Positions 31,974-39,993 of a stretch of DNA of 64,000 bases are shown piece after piece. A program made the position numbers and the translations under genes. The stretch comes from Verrucomicrobiaceae bacterium. Its GTDB lineage: Bacteria; Verrucomicrobiota; Verrucomicrobiia; Chthoniobacterales; JAATET01. Numbering within the stretch: position 1 is the first letter of the stretch; each line of letters opens with the position of its first letter. The stretch spans positions 45,483 to 109,482 of the forward strand of contig JAIYAZ010000103.1 of NCBI GenBank assembly GCA_027488755.1, read 5' to 3'. The notes below the pieces were generated by a model that ran no database searches, was not told the DNA's origin, and saw nothing but the letters and a program-made list of their open reading frames with translations.

Positions 31974-32958
31974 CCCCTTTTCTCGCCGGATGCTGACCCT
32001 CTTCGGCTCCCTCCTCGGAGCGGCCTTCCTTCTGCTCGTCGTCCTCACCGCCTGGCCGGCCGGCCACGGGATTTATATCCTCCGCACGTCCCCGCCGCTC
32101 GACTACGCCGCCACCACCGCGCGGGTCACGGAACTGCTCGCCCACCCCGCCGACGGGGTGCGTCAAGAATGCCGCAGCCAGGTCCTCGATCACGGCCGAC
32201 CCACGCGCGAGGTCTACGTCCTGCTCCACGGCCTCACCAACTGCCCCGCGCAATTCGACGCCCTCGCCCGCCAGCTCCACGCCGACGACGCCAACGTCCT
32301 GCTCCTCCGCCTGCCGCACCACGGCCTCGCCGACCGCATGACGACCGCCTCCGCGCAGATCACCGCGCAGGACATGCTCGACTCGGCGAACCTCGCCATC
32401 GACCTCGCCCGCGGCTACGGCCAACGCGTCATCGTCATCGGCCTGTCCGTGAGCGGCGTCACCGCGGCCTGGGTCGCCCAGATGCGCCCCGACGTGGACC
32501 TCGTTGTGAGCATCGCCCCGTTCTTTGCGCCGGGCGGACTGCCCGATTGGGCGATCGCCCCCGTCAGCAATCTCTTGCTCCGCACGCCGAACGCCTTCGT
32601 CTGGTGGGACCCCCGCGCCCGGGAGAACCTGCCCGGCAGCCCTTTCAGCTACCCGCGTTTTCCGACGCATGCCATCGGCCAGGTCATGCGCCTCGGACTC
32701 GACGTCTTTCACCGCGCCGCTCGCACCCCGCCCAAGGCCGGCCGCATCCTGCTCGTCACCTCGCCCACCGACCCCGCCATCAGCCTGCCCCGCGTGGCCG
32801 AACTCGCGAAATTCTGGGGCCTCCGCGCGCAGACCCGTGAGTTCCCCGCCGCGTGGAATGTCCCGCACGACTGCATCGACCCGCGCCAGCCCGGCGAACA
32901 AACCGCCCGCGTCTACCCGCAGCTCCGCGCCTGGATCGACGCAGCGCTCACCCCGTAA
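31957..32958 (+). CDS. membrane-anchored alpha/beta hydrolase
   Basis: The 333-residue protein starts with a basic segment and one hydrophobic helix (about 12-33), which would anchor it with the catalytic domain outside the cytoplasm. The hydrolase domain has the oxyanion-hole His-Gly-Leu-Thr-Asn-Cys, the nucleophile elbow Gly-Leu-Ser-Val-Ser-Gly, and a late Ser-Pro-Thr-Asp-Pro that could carry the acid. It looks like a carboxylesterase or lipase; no substrate is evident. I favour the GTG at 31957, but the ATG at 31990 is possible. Any earlier start would run into the tRNA gene. Confidence 0.75.
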   Translation: MRPKLNPFSRRMLTLFGSLLGAAFLLLVVLTAWPAGHGIYILRTSPPLDYAATTARVTELLAHPADGVRQECRSQVLDHGRPTREVYVLLHGLTNCPAQFDALARQLHADDANVLLLRLPHHGLADRMTTASAQITAQDMLDSANLAIDLARGYGQRVIVIGLSVSGVTAAWVAQMRPDVDLVVSIAPFFAPGGLPDWAIAPVSNLLLRTPNAFVWWDPRARENLPGSPFSYPRFPTHAIGQVMRLGLDVFHRAARTPPKAGRILLVTSPTDPAISLPRVAELAKFWGLRAQTREFPAAWNVPHDCIDPRQPGEQTARVYPQLRAWIDAALTP

Positions 32959-32999
32959 TTCCGCATCGCGCCCCGCGCCGTTTCGGGCGAGACTGCCTT

Positions 33000-33836
33000 A
33001 TGCTCCCGCCTTGGATGATCCCGGCCGACCTGGCGCCGGGCGACGCAAAATGCGCCGGCCTCGACTGGACCGGATACGAACTCCACCGCATCCGCGACGC
33101 GCACAGCCCCGCGTTTGGCGTGGCCTTCGGCGCGCTCTGGGCCGAGTTCGGTGCCAAGAACGAAATGGAAACCGCCGAGGTGCTCGAACGCCGGTTGCGC
33201 TGGGACCCCGCCCACCTCCACCAGGGCTGCGCGCTGCTCTACGAACTTCTCCTCGTCACCCGCGACGGGGCCTTCGTCGGCGTGCGGGACCACACCGCCA
33301 TCGTCCGCCCCGGCTTCGGCCTCGCCGTGGTCCACATGTCGCACAACCTCGTTGCCCCCGCCCACCGCCGCAGCGGCATTGCCGGCTGGCTGCGCGCCCT
33401 CCCCGCGCAGACCGCCCGCGCCTGCCTCGCCGCCCAGCAACGGGACGCCCCCCACCCCATCGCGCTCGTAGGCGAAATGGAACCCGCCGATCCCTCCGAC
33501 GAACCGCGCATGATCCGCCTCACCGCCTACGAAAAGGCGGGCTACCGCAAGGTCGATCCAGCCGCCATCCGCTACCTCCAGCCGGACTTCCGCCCGCCCG
33601 ACGAAATCGACGCCGACGGCATCGCCCGCCCCCTGCCGCTCGATCTCATGGTCCGCCTCGTCGGGGACGAAGCCCGCGCCACGCTGCCCGCCAACGCCGT
33701 CCGCGGCATCGCCGAAAGCCTCTACCGCATGTATGCCGTCGAATTCCGCCCGCAGGACATGGAATCCGTCTGGCGCAACCTCGACTCCTTCCCCCGCGGC
33801 GACACCCCCATCCGCCTCGTGCCGCCGACACTCTGA
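33000..33836 (+). CDS. GNAT-like acetyltransferase, 278 aa
   Basis: The cytosolic protein contains one segment typical of the GNAT acetyl-CoA loop, Val-Ala-Pro-Ala-His-Arg-Arg-Ser-Gly-Ile-Ala-Gly at about 118-129, preceded by a beta-strand with Met-Ser-His-Asn. The rest is less familiar: an N-terminal His-Arg-Ile-Arg-Asp-Ala-His segment and a C-terminal region of about 100 residues with Tyr-Arg-Met-Tyr. The substrate is unknown. The ATG at 33000 follows the hydrolase stop by 41 bases, so the two may be cotranscribed. Confidence 0.65.
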   Translation: MLPPWMIPADLAPGDAKCAGLDWTGYELHRIRDAHSPAFGVAFGALWAEFGAKNEMETAEVLERRLRWDPAHLHQGCALLYELLLVTRDGAFVGVRDHTAIVRPGFGLAVVHMSHNLVAPAHRRSGIAGWLRALPAQTARACLAAQQRDAPHPIALVGEMEPADPSDEPRMIRLTAYEKAGYRKVDPAAIRYLQPDFRPPDEIDADGIARPLPLDLMVRLVGDEARATLPANAVRGIAESLYRMYAVEFRPQDMESVWRNLDSFPRGDTPIRLVPPTL

Positions 33837-33843
33837 AGCATCA

Positions 33844-33903
33844 ACGAGGAAAATCGACGAACCATCATAGCCACGCCGCTAGGAAGCTTCCCCTTTTCCT
33901 CGT
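33844..33903. repeat. inverted repeat before the deacetylase gene
   Basis: ACGAGGAAAA (33844-33853) is perfectly repeated in inverse as TTTTCCTCGT (33894-33903), with a 40-base interval that contains a second perfect palindrome GGAAGCTTCC (33882-33891). It occupies nearly the whole gap and ends 9 bases before the next ATG. It may be an RNA structure, an operator or chance. Confidence 0.4.
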
Positions 33904-33912
33904 CCCCTCCCC

Positions 33913-34833
33913 ATGATCCCCCTCTACCACCACCCCGGTTTTGAAGCCCCGCTCGGTGAACACATCATGCCGATCCGGAAGTTCCGGCTCGTGGCCGACG
34001 CCCTGCGCGCCGACCCCCGGTTCGAGATTCGCGCCCCCGAGCCGGTGACCGAATCGGACCTCGCCCGCGTCCACGCGTCGGACTATATCGCCGCCGTCCG
34101 CACCGGCGAACCCCGCGCCCTCGCGGAATCCCAGAAATTCCCGTGGTCCCCGGAGCTTTATCCCTCCGTCCTCCTCACCAACGGCGGGCTGCACTCCGCC
34201 GCCACCACCGCCCTCGACACTGGGGTCGCCGCCGCCCTCGCGAGCGGCTTCCACCACGCCGGCCCCGCCCGCGGCGAAGGCTTCTGCACCTTCAACGGCC
34301 TCCTCGTCGGGCTGGAGAAACTCCGGGCCGCCGGCCACCTGCGCACGGCCGCGATTCTCGACATGGACCTCCACTATGGCAACGGCACCGCCACCCTCGC
34401 CGAAAGCCGCGACTGGCTGCTCGCGGCCTCCATCTACGGCAACGACTACTGGGACAACGTGCCCTACCGCGACGTCGAGACGATCCGCCACCCTGCCGGG
34501 CCCAATCATTTCGAAGCCGTGCTGCCCAACGGCTGCCGCGGGGAGGAAATGCTCGCCATCCTCGAGGCAACCCTCCCCCGCCTGCTCGAACGCGGCCGGC
34601 CCGACATCCTGCTCTACCAGGCCGGCGCCGACCCGCTCCGCGACGATCCGTATTCCCCGCTCGATCTAGGTCCGGAGGATCTCAAGGCCCGCGACCACCG
34701 CGTGTTTGCCTTCGCGCGCGAGCACGGCATCCCCGTCGCGTGGGTCCTCGCCGGCGGTTACACGAAGGAAACGTCGAAGGTCGTTCAGGTCCACGTGAAC
34801 ACCGCGCACGCCTGCGCCGAGGTCTTCGGATAG
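33913..34833 (+). CDS. histone-deacetylase-family (class II/AcuC/AphA-like) deacetylase
   Basis: The 306-residue zinc hydrolase belongs to the arginase/deacetylase fold. The catalytic His pair is in Gly-Phe-His-His-Ala-Gly-Pro (114-115). The zinc ligands are Asp152 and His154 in Asp-Met-Asp-Leu-His-Tyr-Gly-Asn-Gly-Thr, with Asp240 in Gln-Ala-Gly-Ala-Asp-Pro. Bacterial members deacetylate acetylpolyamines, small acetylamides or acetyl-lysine; the sequence does not decide between these. It is convergent with gnd, with a terminator between them, and follows the GNAT-like gene by 76 bases, so an acetylation/deacetylation pair is conceivable. Confidence 0.88.
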   Translation: MIPLYHHPGFEAPLGEHIMPIRKFRLVADALRADPRFEIRAPEPVTESDLARVHASDYIAAVRTGEPRALAESQKFPWSPELYPSVLLTNGGLHSAATTALDTGVAAALASGFHHAGPARGEGFCTFNGLLVGLEKLRAAGHLRTAAILDMDLHYGNGTATLAESRDWLLAASIYGNDYWDNVPYRDVETIRHPAGPNHFEAVLPNGCRGEEMLAILEATLPRLLERGRPDILLYQAGADPLRDDPYSPLDLGPEDLKARDHRVFAFAREHGIPVAWVLAGGYTKETSKVVQVHVNTAHACAEVFG

Positions 34834-34852
34834 TCGCCCCGCAAAAACAATT

Positions 34853-34881
34853 GGGCCGCGGAGAAAAACTCCCCGCGGCCC
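34853..34881 (-). terminator. rho-independent terminator between the deacetylase gene and gnd
   Basis: GGGCCGCGG (34853-34861) and CCGCGGCCC (34873-34881) form a perfect 9-bp GC stem with an 11-base loop. On the minus strand it is followed by AATTGTTTTTGC, a U-rich tract, so it fits as the gnd terminator; it may also act on the plus strand. Confidence 0.8.
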
Positions 34882-34909
34882 GGTCGAATCGAAACGCTGA
34901 TGGCGCGGT

Positions 34910-36364
34910 CTACGCGTTGTAGGTCGTCGAGGCGGTGTCGCCGCCGTGGCCGGTCCAGTTTGTGTGGAAGAATTCGCCGGCGGGCTTGTCCACGCGCTCG
35001 TAGGTGTGCGCACCGAAGAAGTCGCGCTGGGCCTGAAGCAGGTTCGAGGGCAGGCGCTCCGTGCGATAGCTGTCGTAGTAACCGAGGCTGGCCGTGAAGG
35101 CCGGGGCCGCGACCCCGCGCTCAACGGCGGCGCAGATCGCGCGGCGCCAGCCGGCCTGGGACTTCGCGAACACGTCGGTGAAGAACGGCGCAAGCATGAG
35201 GTTCTCCAGCCCGGGGTTGGCCTCGTAGGCTTCCTTGATGCGGTTGAGGAACACGGCGCGAATGATGCAGCCGCCGCGCCAGATCGTGGCGATGTCGCCG
35301 AAGTTCAGGTTCCAGTCGTAGAACTTGCTCGCGGTTCCAAGCAGGTCGAGTCCCTGCGCGTAGCTGACGATCTTGCTCGCGTAGAGGGCATCGCGCACGT
35401 CGTTGATGAGCTGCTGGCGGTCGCCCGTGAAGGCCGGGCCGTCCCACGCGGGGAGGATTTTGCTCGCGGCGACGCGCTTGGCCTTCATCGACGAAAGAAT
35501 GCGCGCCTCAACGGCGGCGTTCACCGTGGAGAGGACGACGCCGTGCTCGACGGCGTTGCCGACGGTCCATTTGCCGGTGCCCTTCTGGCCGGCCTTGTCG
35601 AGAATGAGGTCAACGAGCGGCTTGCCGGTCTCGTCGTCCGTCTTCGTGAAAATCTGCTCCGTGATTTCGATGAGATAGCTGTTGAGCTCACCCTTGTTCC
35701 AGTCGGCGAAAATCTGGTGAAACTCCTCGGCGGTGGGATTGATCGTGGCCTTGAGGATCGCGTAGGCCTCGCAGATGAGCTGCATGTCTCCGTATTCGAT
35801 GCCGTTGTGGACCATCTTCACGTAATGGCCGGCGCCGTCCGGACCCATGTGGCGGCAGCAGGCCTCGCCCTCCACCTGCGCGGAAATCTTCTGGAAGATC
35901 GGGCCGACCGCGGCCCAGGACTCGGGAGAACCGCCGGGCATGATCGACGGGCCCTTGAGCGCGCCCTCCTCGCCGCCGGAAACGCCGCTGCCCACGTAGT
36001 GCAGGCCCTTTTCCTTGAGCGCCTTCTCGCGGCGCTGCGTGTCGGTCCAAAGGCTGTTGCCGCCGTCGATGATGATGTCGCCGGGCTCAAGGAGAGGAAC
36101 GAGTTGCTCGATCACGGCGTCCACCGGAGCGCCGGCTTTCACCATGATCATGGCCTTGCGCGGGCGGGCGAGCGAACCGACGAATTCCTCGAGGGTCTTC
36201 GTGGGGACGATGTTTTTGCCCTTGGCACGGCCCTGCGCAAATTTGTCGGTGACGGCGGTGGTGCGGTTGTAAACGCTCACGGAGAAGCCCTTGCTCTCCA
36301 TGTTGAGGACGAGATTTTCGCCCATGACGGCGAGGCCGATCAATCCGATGTCGCTGGTGCTCAT
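34910..36364 (-). CDS. gnd: 6-phosphogluconate dehydrogenase (decarboxylating)
   Basis: The 484-residue protein is a full-length dimer-type 6PGDH of the oxidative pentose phosphate pathway, converting 6-phosphogluconate to ribulose 5-phosphate with NADP+ reduction. It has the N-terminal nucleotide fold Ile-Gly-Leu-Ile-Gly-Leu-Ala-Val-Met-Gly, the substrate motifs Gly-Ser-Gly-Val-Ser-Gly-Gly-Glu-Glu-Gly-Ala and Lys-Met-Val-His-Asn-Gly-Ile-Glu-Tyr, and the C-terminal catalytic tail with Arg-Thr-Asp-equivalent Arg-Thr-Glu and Thr-Asn-Trp. I chose the ATG at 36364; a longer frame adds 84 basic residues of non-homologous sequence. It is divergent from pgsA over 162 bases. Confidence 0.96.
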   Translation of the reverse strand: MSTSDIGLIGLAVMGENLVLNMESKGFSVSVYNRTTAVTDKFAQGRAKGKNIVPTKTLEEFVGSLARPRKAMIMVKAGAPVDAVIEQLVPLLEPGDIIIDGGNSLWTDTQRREKALKEKGLHYVGSGVSGGEEGALKGPSIMPGGSPESWAAVGPIFQKISAQVEGEACCRHMGPDGAGHYVKMVHNGIEYGDMQLICEAYAILKATINPTAEEFHQIFADWNKGELNSYLIEITEQIFTKTDDETGKPLVDLILDKAGQKGTGKWTVGNAVEHGVVLSTVNAAVEARILSSMKAKRVAASKILPAWDGPAFTGDRQQLINDVRDALYASKIVSYAQGLDLLGTASKFYDWNLNFGDIATIWRGGCIIRAVFLNRIKEAYEANPGLENLMLAPFFTDVFAKSQAGWRRAICAAVERGVAAPAFTASLGYYDSYRTERLPSNLLQAQRDFFGAHTYERVDKPAGEFFHTNWTGHGGDTASTTYNA

Positions 36365-36526
36365 GAAGGTCTTTGGTGGTTGTAGAAAGACGGAAAGCCT
36401 AGGCGGCGATGGGCCGCGGGCGCAATCGGCTTTTTGCGGCAAAGTTCGCGCCGCCGCGAAAAGTGCCACCCGCCCCGCGCGGAACCTTGCGCTTCGCCGC
36501 CGGCTGGGGTTTCGTGGCGGTCCTGG

Positions 36527-37096
36527 ATGAACCTCCCGAATCAACTCACGGTTGCCCGCCTCGGCTTGACCGTGGTCTTTGTGGCCTGCCTCTCGGCGTC
36601 CTTTCCCTTCAACCACACCGTCGCCCTCGCGATCTTCCTCGTCGCGACGCTCACCGATTACCTCGACGGCGTGATCGCCCGCAGCCGCGGCCTGATCACC
36701 GACTTCGGCAAGCTGATGGATCCCCTCGCCGACAAGGTGCTCACCGCGGCGGCGTTCATCTGCCTGCTCCCCGCGGGCGCCCTGCCGCCCTGGGTCGTCA
36801 TCGTCATCATCGCGCGGGAGTTTCTCATCACCGGCCTCCGCCTGCTCGCCGGCTCAAAGGGCGTCGTCCTGCCCGCCGAGAAGCTCGGTAAACACAAGAC
36901 CGCCTGGCAGATGGGCACCATCATCTACTTCCTGCTCCTGCTCGCCGTGGGGGACTGGACGGGTGAAAAGTTCCCCTGGGCGCACGCCGCCTGGAACGTG
37001 GTCGGCCCCTGGATCGTCGCCGTGACAACGCTGCTCACCGTCTACTCCGGCGCCGGCTACTTCTGGAAAAACCGCTCGCTGATCACGAGCGCCTGA
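36527..37096 (+). CDS. pgsA: CDP-diacylglycerol-glycerol-3-phosphate 3-phosphatidyltransferase
   Basis: The 189-residue membrane enzyme makes phosphatidylglycerol phosphate. The CDP-alcohol phosphatidyltransferase motif is complete, with Asp44, Asp47-Gly48, Ala51-Arg52, Gly61, Asp65 and Asp69. It starts with the usual Asn-Leu-Pro-Asn-Gln-Leu-Thr-x-Ala-Arg and has about four to five hydrophobic helices. The ATG at 36527 gives the standard length. It is convergent with the Wza-like gene, 16 bases apart. Confidence 0.93.
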   Translation: MNLPNQLTVARLGLTVVFVACLSASFPFNHTVALAIFLVATLTDYLDGVIARSRGLITDFGKLMDPLADKVLTAAAFICLLPAGALPPWVVIVIIAREFLITGLRLLAGSKGVVLPAEKLGKHKTAWQMGTIIYFLLLLAVGDWTGEKFPWAHAAWNVVGPWIVAVTTLLTVYSGAGYFWKNRSLITSA

Positions 37097-37112
37097 CCGC
37101 CACCGAAGCGCG

Positions 37113-37739
37113 CTAGAAGAAGCTGCGCTGGACCTCGACCGTGTCGCCGGGCTGAAGCGGAATGTCGTTGCCGGGATTCTTGCGGATGGCGCGCATGTTC
37201 ACCGGGATCGCCTCCATGTCACGGTAAAGCCGGACGCGATTCTGCGAGGCATACTCGGTGAACCCTCCCGCTGCGGTGATGGCCGCGAGAATGGTGAGAT
37301 CCGGCGTGTAGGGAACCCGCTGGGGCATCCGCACCTCGCCGCCCACATTCACGAAGCGGGCCGTGGGCGGGACGCTGACGGTGACGGTCGGGCTCGAGTA
37401 AATGCCCTTCGCGCGATAGGCCCCCTCGATGGCCGTCTGCACGGCCTCCTGCGTCAGACCGCTGGCCTTGATCCGGCCGACCTGCGGCACATTCACGAAA
37501 CCCTCGGTATCGACGGAATACGTCCCGGTGACCTGCTCGATCTCCTCGCGCGGCACGCCGCCAAGGCGCACGTCAATGATGTCGCCGGAGCGGAGTCGAA
37601 TTCCCTGCGCGGAACGCTGGGCGGGATTCTCCGCAAGATCGGAGAGCGTGGGGGCCTGGACGGACGGCTCCCGCGTGGCGCAGGAGGTCAGCAACACCGC
37701 GACCAGCAGGACGGCCGGCGGGAAAAATCGGGTAATCAT
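37113..37739 (-). CDS. Wza-type polysaccharide export lipoprotein
   Basis: The 208-residue protein has a lipoprotein signal with lipobox Leu-Leu-Thr-Ser-Cys (Cys20) and a Poly_export domain (about 52-130; Leu-Arg-Ser-Gly-Asp-Ile-Ile-Asp-Val-Arg). One SLBB-like repeat follows, with Val-Gly-Gly-Glu-Val-Arg-Met-Pro-Gln and Thr-Ile-Leu-Ala-Ala-Ile-Thr-Ala-Ala-Gly-Gly-Phe, and then Pro-Leu-Gln-Pro-Gly-Asp-Thr-Val-Glu-Val. It is shorter than E. coli Wza and lacks its C-terminal outer-membrane helix region. It may work with the beta-barrel encoded two genes upstream. A TTG at 37760 overlapping the wzc-like stop is an alternative start. Confidence 0.9.
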   Translation of the reverse strand: MITRFFPPAVLLVAVLLTSCATREPSVQAPTLSDLAENPAQRSAQGIRLRSGDIIDVRLGGVPREEIEQVTGTYSVDTEGFVNVPQVGRIKASGLTQEAVQTAIEGAYRAKGIYSSPTVTVSVPPTARFVNVGGEVRMPQRVPYTPDLTILAAITAAGGFTEYASQNRVRLYRDMEAIPVNMRAIRKNPGNDIPLQPGDTVEVQRSFF

Positions 37740-37756
37740 GACGCAGAAAAAAGGGA

Positions 37757-39916
37757 TCAATACTCGTCGCGCGAGTGGGTGCGGGCCGGCACGGTGGCCG
37801 GACGCACGGCCGTGCTCGTCGGGCCGGCGGCCTTCGGCTTGGCCTCGGGGGTCAGGGAGCCGTCCTTCTCGTGGTAGCCGTAGTAGTTCGTCTGATACTG
37901 GTAGTATTGGTCGAGTCGGATATCGACGTTGTTCAGCACCGCGCCCAGCAGGTGACCGCCGGCGTTGATCACGGCGTTCTTCACGCGGATCAACATGGAA
38001 CGGGGGAAACGGCGGTGCTGGATGACGATGATCGTCAGGTCGACCGCGCGGACAATCACCGACGAGTCGCTCACGCCCAGGATCGGCGGCGCATCGATGA
38101 GGATCATGTCGAACTTGGTTTTGAGCTCGGTGATGAGCGCCAGCATGCGGCGGGAGTTCAGCATCGCGATGGCGCCCGGCGGGAGTTTGCCGCTGGGGAC
38201 AAAGCTGAGATTCTCGACCTTCGTCGTCAGCGTGAGTTCGTCGATCGGCACGCCCTTGGAAAGGTAGTCGGTCAATCCCCGGCTGTTGCTCACGCCGAAG
38301 ATCTGGTGCTGGCGCGGCCGCCGCAGGTCCGCGTCGACGACGAGGGTGCGGTAGCCGGACTGCGCGAACGAATAGGCCAGGTTGACCAGCGTCGTGGATT
38401 TGCCCTCGCCCGGGCCGCCGCTCACGAGGGTGAGAACGTTGGCCGCTGGGTCCTTTTTGTTGAACTCCACGTTTGTGCGCAGGATGCGGTAGGGCTCGGC
38501 ATCGGGCGCCTCGGGCGGCATGTCCATGAGCACGCCAATCCCCTTGGGCACGACCGCCAGCACCGGCAGCCCAAAGTGGGTCTCGATGTCCTCCATCGTC
38601 TTCACGCTGGTGTCGAGGTATTCGATGAGGAAGGCGACGCCCACGCCGAGCAGCAGGCCGAAGAACACCCCGAGCGCGAGGTTGAGCGCCACGCGCGGGC
38701 GGGCGGGAAACTCGGCCACCTCGGCGCGTTCCCAGATGATCGCAGGATTCAGCGGCATGCTGCGCTGCATCATCTCCGTCCAGAAACGGGTCTCAGCCGC
38801 TTCGAGCACCTTCTTCGCCTGAATGTAGTTGTTCTTGGCCTCGTAGTAGGAGCTGGCGCGGGTCTTCGCGTTCTGCTGCGCGTCGCGGCTTTCATTGAGC
38901 TTTTCCTCGAGGTTGCGGAGGGAATCCTCCTCGGTCGCCAGGCGCGCCCGCAGCGCCTTGCGCAGGCTGACGATCTGGGTCGTGAGCTGCTTCCAGTAGT
39001 TTTCGCGCTTGGCGGTGGCGCCGAGCACCATCGGGTGATTCCCGCCGTAGCCGGCCTTGAGCAGACGGGCCTCCTCCGATGCGGCCTCCTGGAAGAGCGG
39101 AAGAATCTGCAGCACGGTTTGATCCTGCACTTCGAGCGTGGCGATGCTGCGCATGATCTGCTCGTCGCTCATCTGCGAAAGCTGGTCATACTTCGCCCGC
39201 CAGGCCGCCGTCTTCAGGCGCTGGCTGCTGACTTCCTCCTCGACGCTGAGCAGCACGCGCTCGTTGGCCTGCATGGGGTCCTCAACGCTCTCGGGGTTCA
39301 GGTCGTTAATCCCGAACTGAATGCGAATCCGGGCGGCCTCGTCGCGCAGGTGCTCGGTCTTTTTCCGTTGCTTTTCGACTTCCGCCTCGAGCGTGGCGAG
39401 CGACTTGGAGACCCAGGATTGCTGCTCGCGCACGCGGGCCTGCTGGTAGGACTCCGCAATGCTGTTCGCGATGTTCGCAGCCTCCTCCCGGTCGGGGCTC
39501 AGCACGGAAATCGAAATCAGGTCGGTGTTGCGCTCCTCGCGCAGCGTCATCATCGCCTTGAGCTTCCGGTAGACGACTTCGCGGGATTTGATCTCGTAGC
39601 GGTCGGCCCAGGCCTGCTCCAGCTTGAGCTTCTCGATCACGGGCTGCAGCACCTGCTTGCTCTGGATGATCTCAAACTGCGTGGTCGTGAACCGCGGATC
39701 GGTGGCGCGGTAGCCGGCCTGCTGGAAAATCTCAAAGTCCGCGTTCTGCTGCACCTGGATGAGCGCCGTGGACTCGTATTGCTTCGGCAGCAGGAAGGTG
39801 ACCGTCGCCGTCGTGACCAGCACGAGCAGAAAGATCACCAGGATGATGGGCCAGCGAACCCGGAGAACCCGCACGTAATCGAGAAGATGCAGCTTGGAGG
39901 CGGGTTGCTCGGTCAT
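37757..39916 (-). CDS. Wzc-type polysaccharide co-polymerase with tyrosine autokinase domain
   Basis: The 719-residue protein controls chain length and export of polysaccharide. It has an N-terminal Wzz domain with a membrane helix at about 23-43, a long periplasmic coiled-coil region (about 160-385) and a second helix at about 411-433. The cytosolic BY-kinase domain has Walker A Gly-Gly-Pro-Gly-Glu-Gly-Lys-Ser-Thr at 500-508 and Walker A' Val-Val-Asp-Ala-Asp-Leu-Arg-Arg-Pro at 526-534. A C-terminal tyrosine cluster (Tyr671, 672, 674, 678, 679 and 681) is the expected autophosphorylation site. The gene stands between the beta-barrel and Wza-like genes. Confidence 0.94.
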   Translation of the reverse strand: MTEQPASKLHLLDYVRVLRVRWPIILVIFLLVLVTTATVTFLLPKQYESTALIQVQQNADFEIFQQAGYRATDPRFTTTQFEIIQSKQVLQPVIEKLKLEQAWADRYEIKSREVVYRKLKAMMTLREERNTDLISISVLSPDREEAANIANSIAESYQQARVREQQSWVSKSLATLEAEVEKQRKKTEHLRDEAARIRIQFGINDLNPESVEDPMQANERVLLSVEEEVSSQRLKTAAWRAKYDQLSQMSDEQIMRSIATLEVQDQTVLQILPLFQEAASEEARLLKAGYGGNHPMVLGATAKRENYWKQLTTQIVSLRKALRARLATEEDSLRNLEEKLNESRDAQQNAKTRASSYYEAKNNYIQAKKVLEAAETRFWTEMMQRSMPLNPAIIWERAEVAEFPARPRVALNLALGVFFGLLLGVGVAFLIEYLDTSVKTMEDIETHFGLPVLAVVPKGIGVLMDMPPEAPDAEPYRILRTNVEFNKKDPAANVLTLVSGGPGEGKSTTLVNLAYSFAQSGYRTLVVDADLRRPRQHQIFGVSNSRGLTDYLSKGVPIDELTLTTKVENLSFVPSGKLPPGAIAMLNSRRMLALITELKTKFDMILIDAPPILGVSDSSVIVRAVDLTIIVIQHRRFPRSMLIRVKNAVINAGGHLLGAVLNNVDIRLDQYYQYQTNYYGYHEKDGSLTPEAKPKAAGPTSTAVRPATVPARTHSRDEY

Positions 39917-39993
39917 GAATGGTTCGGGGTGGGCAAGCGGTTAGAGCTAACCTTGGATGCCGGGGATGTCAATTGGCGGACGGTCGGGCGCAC

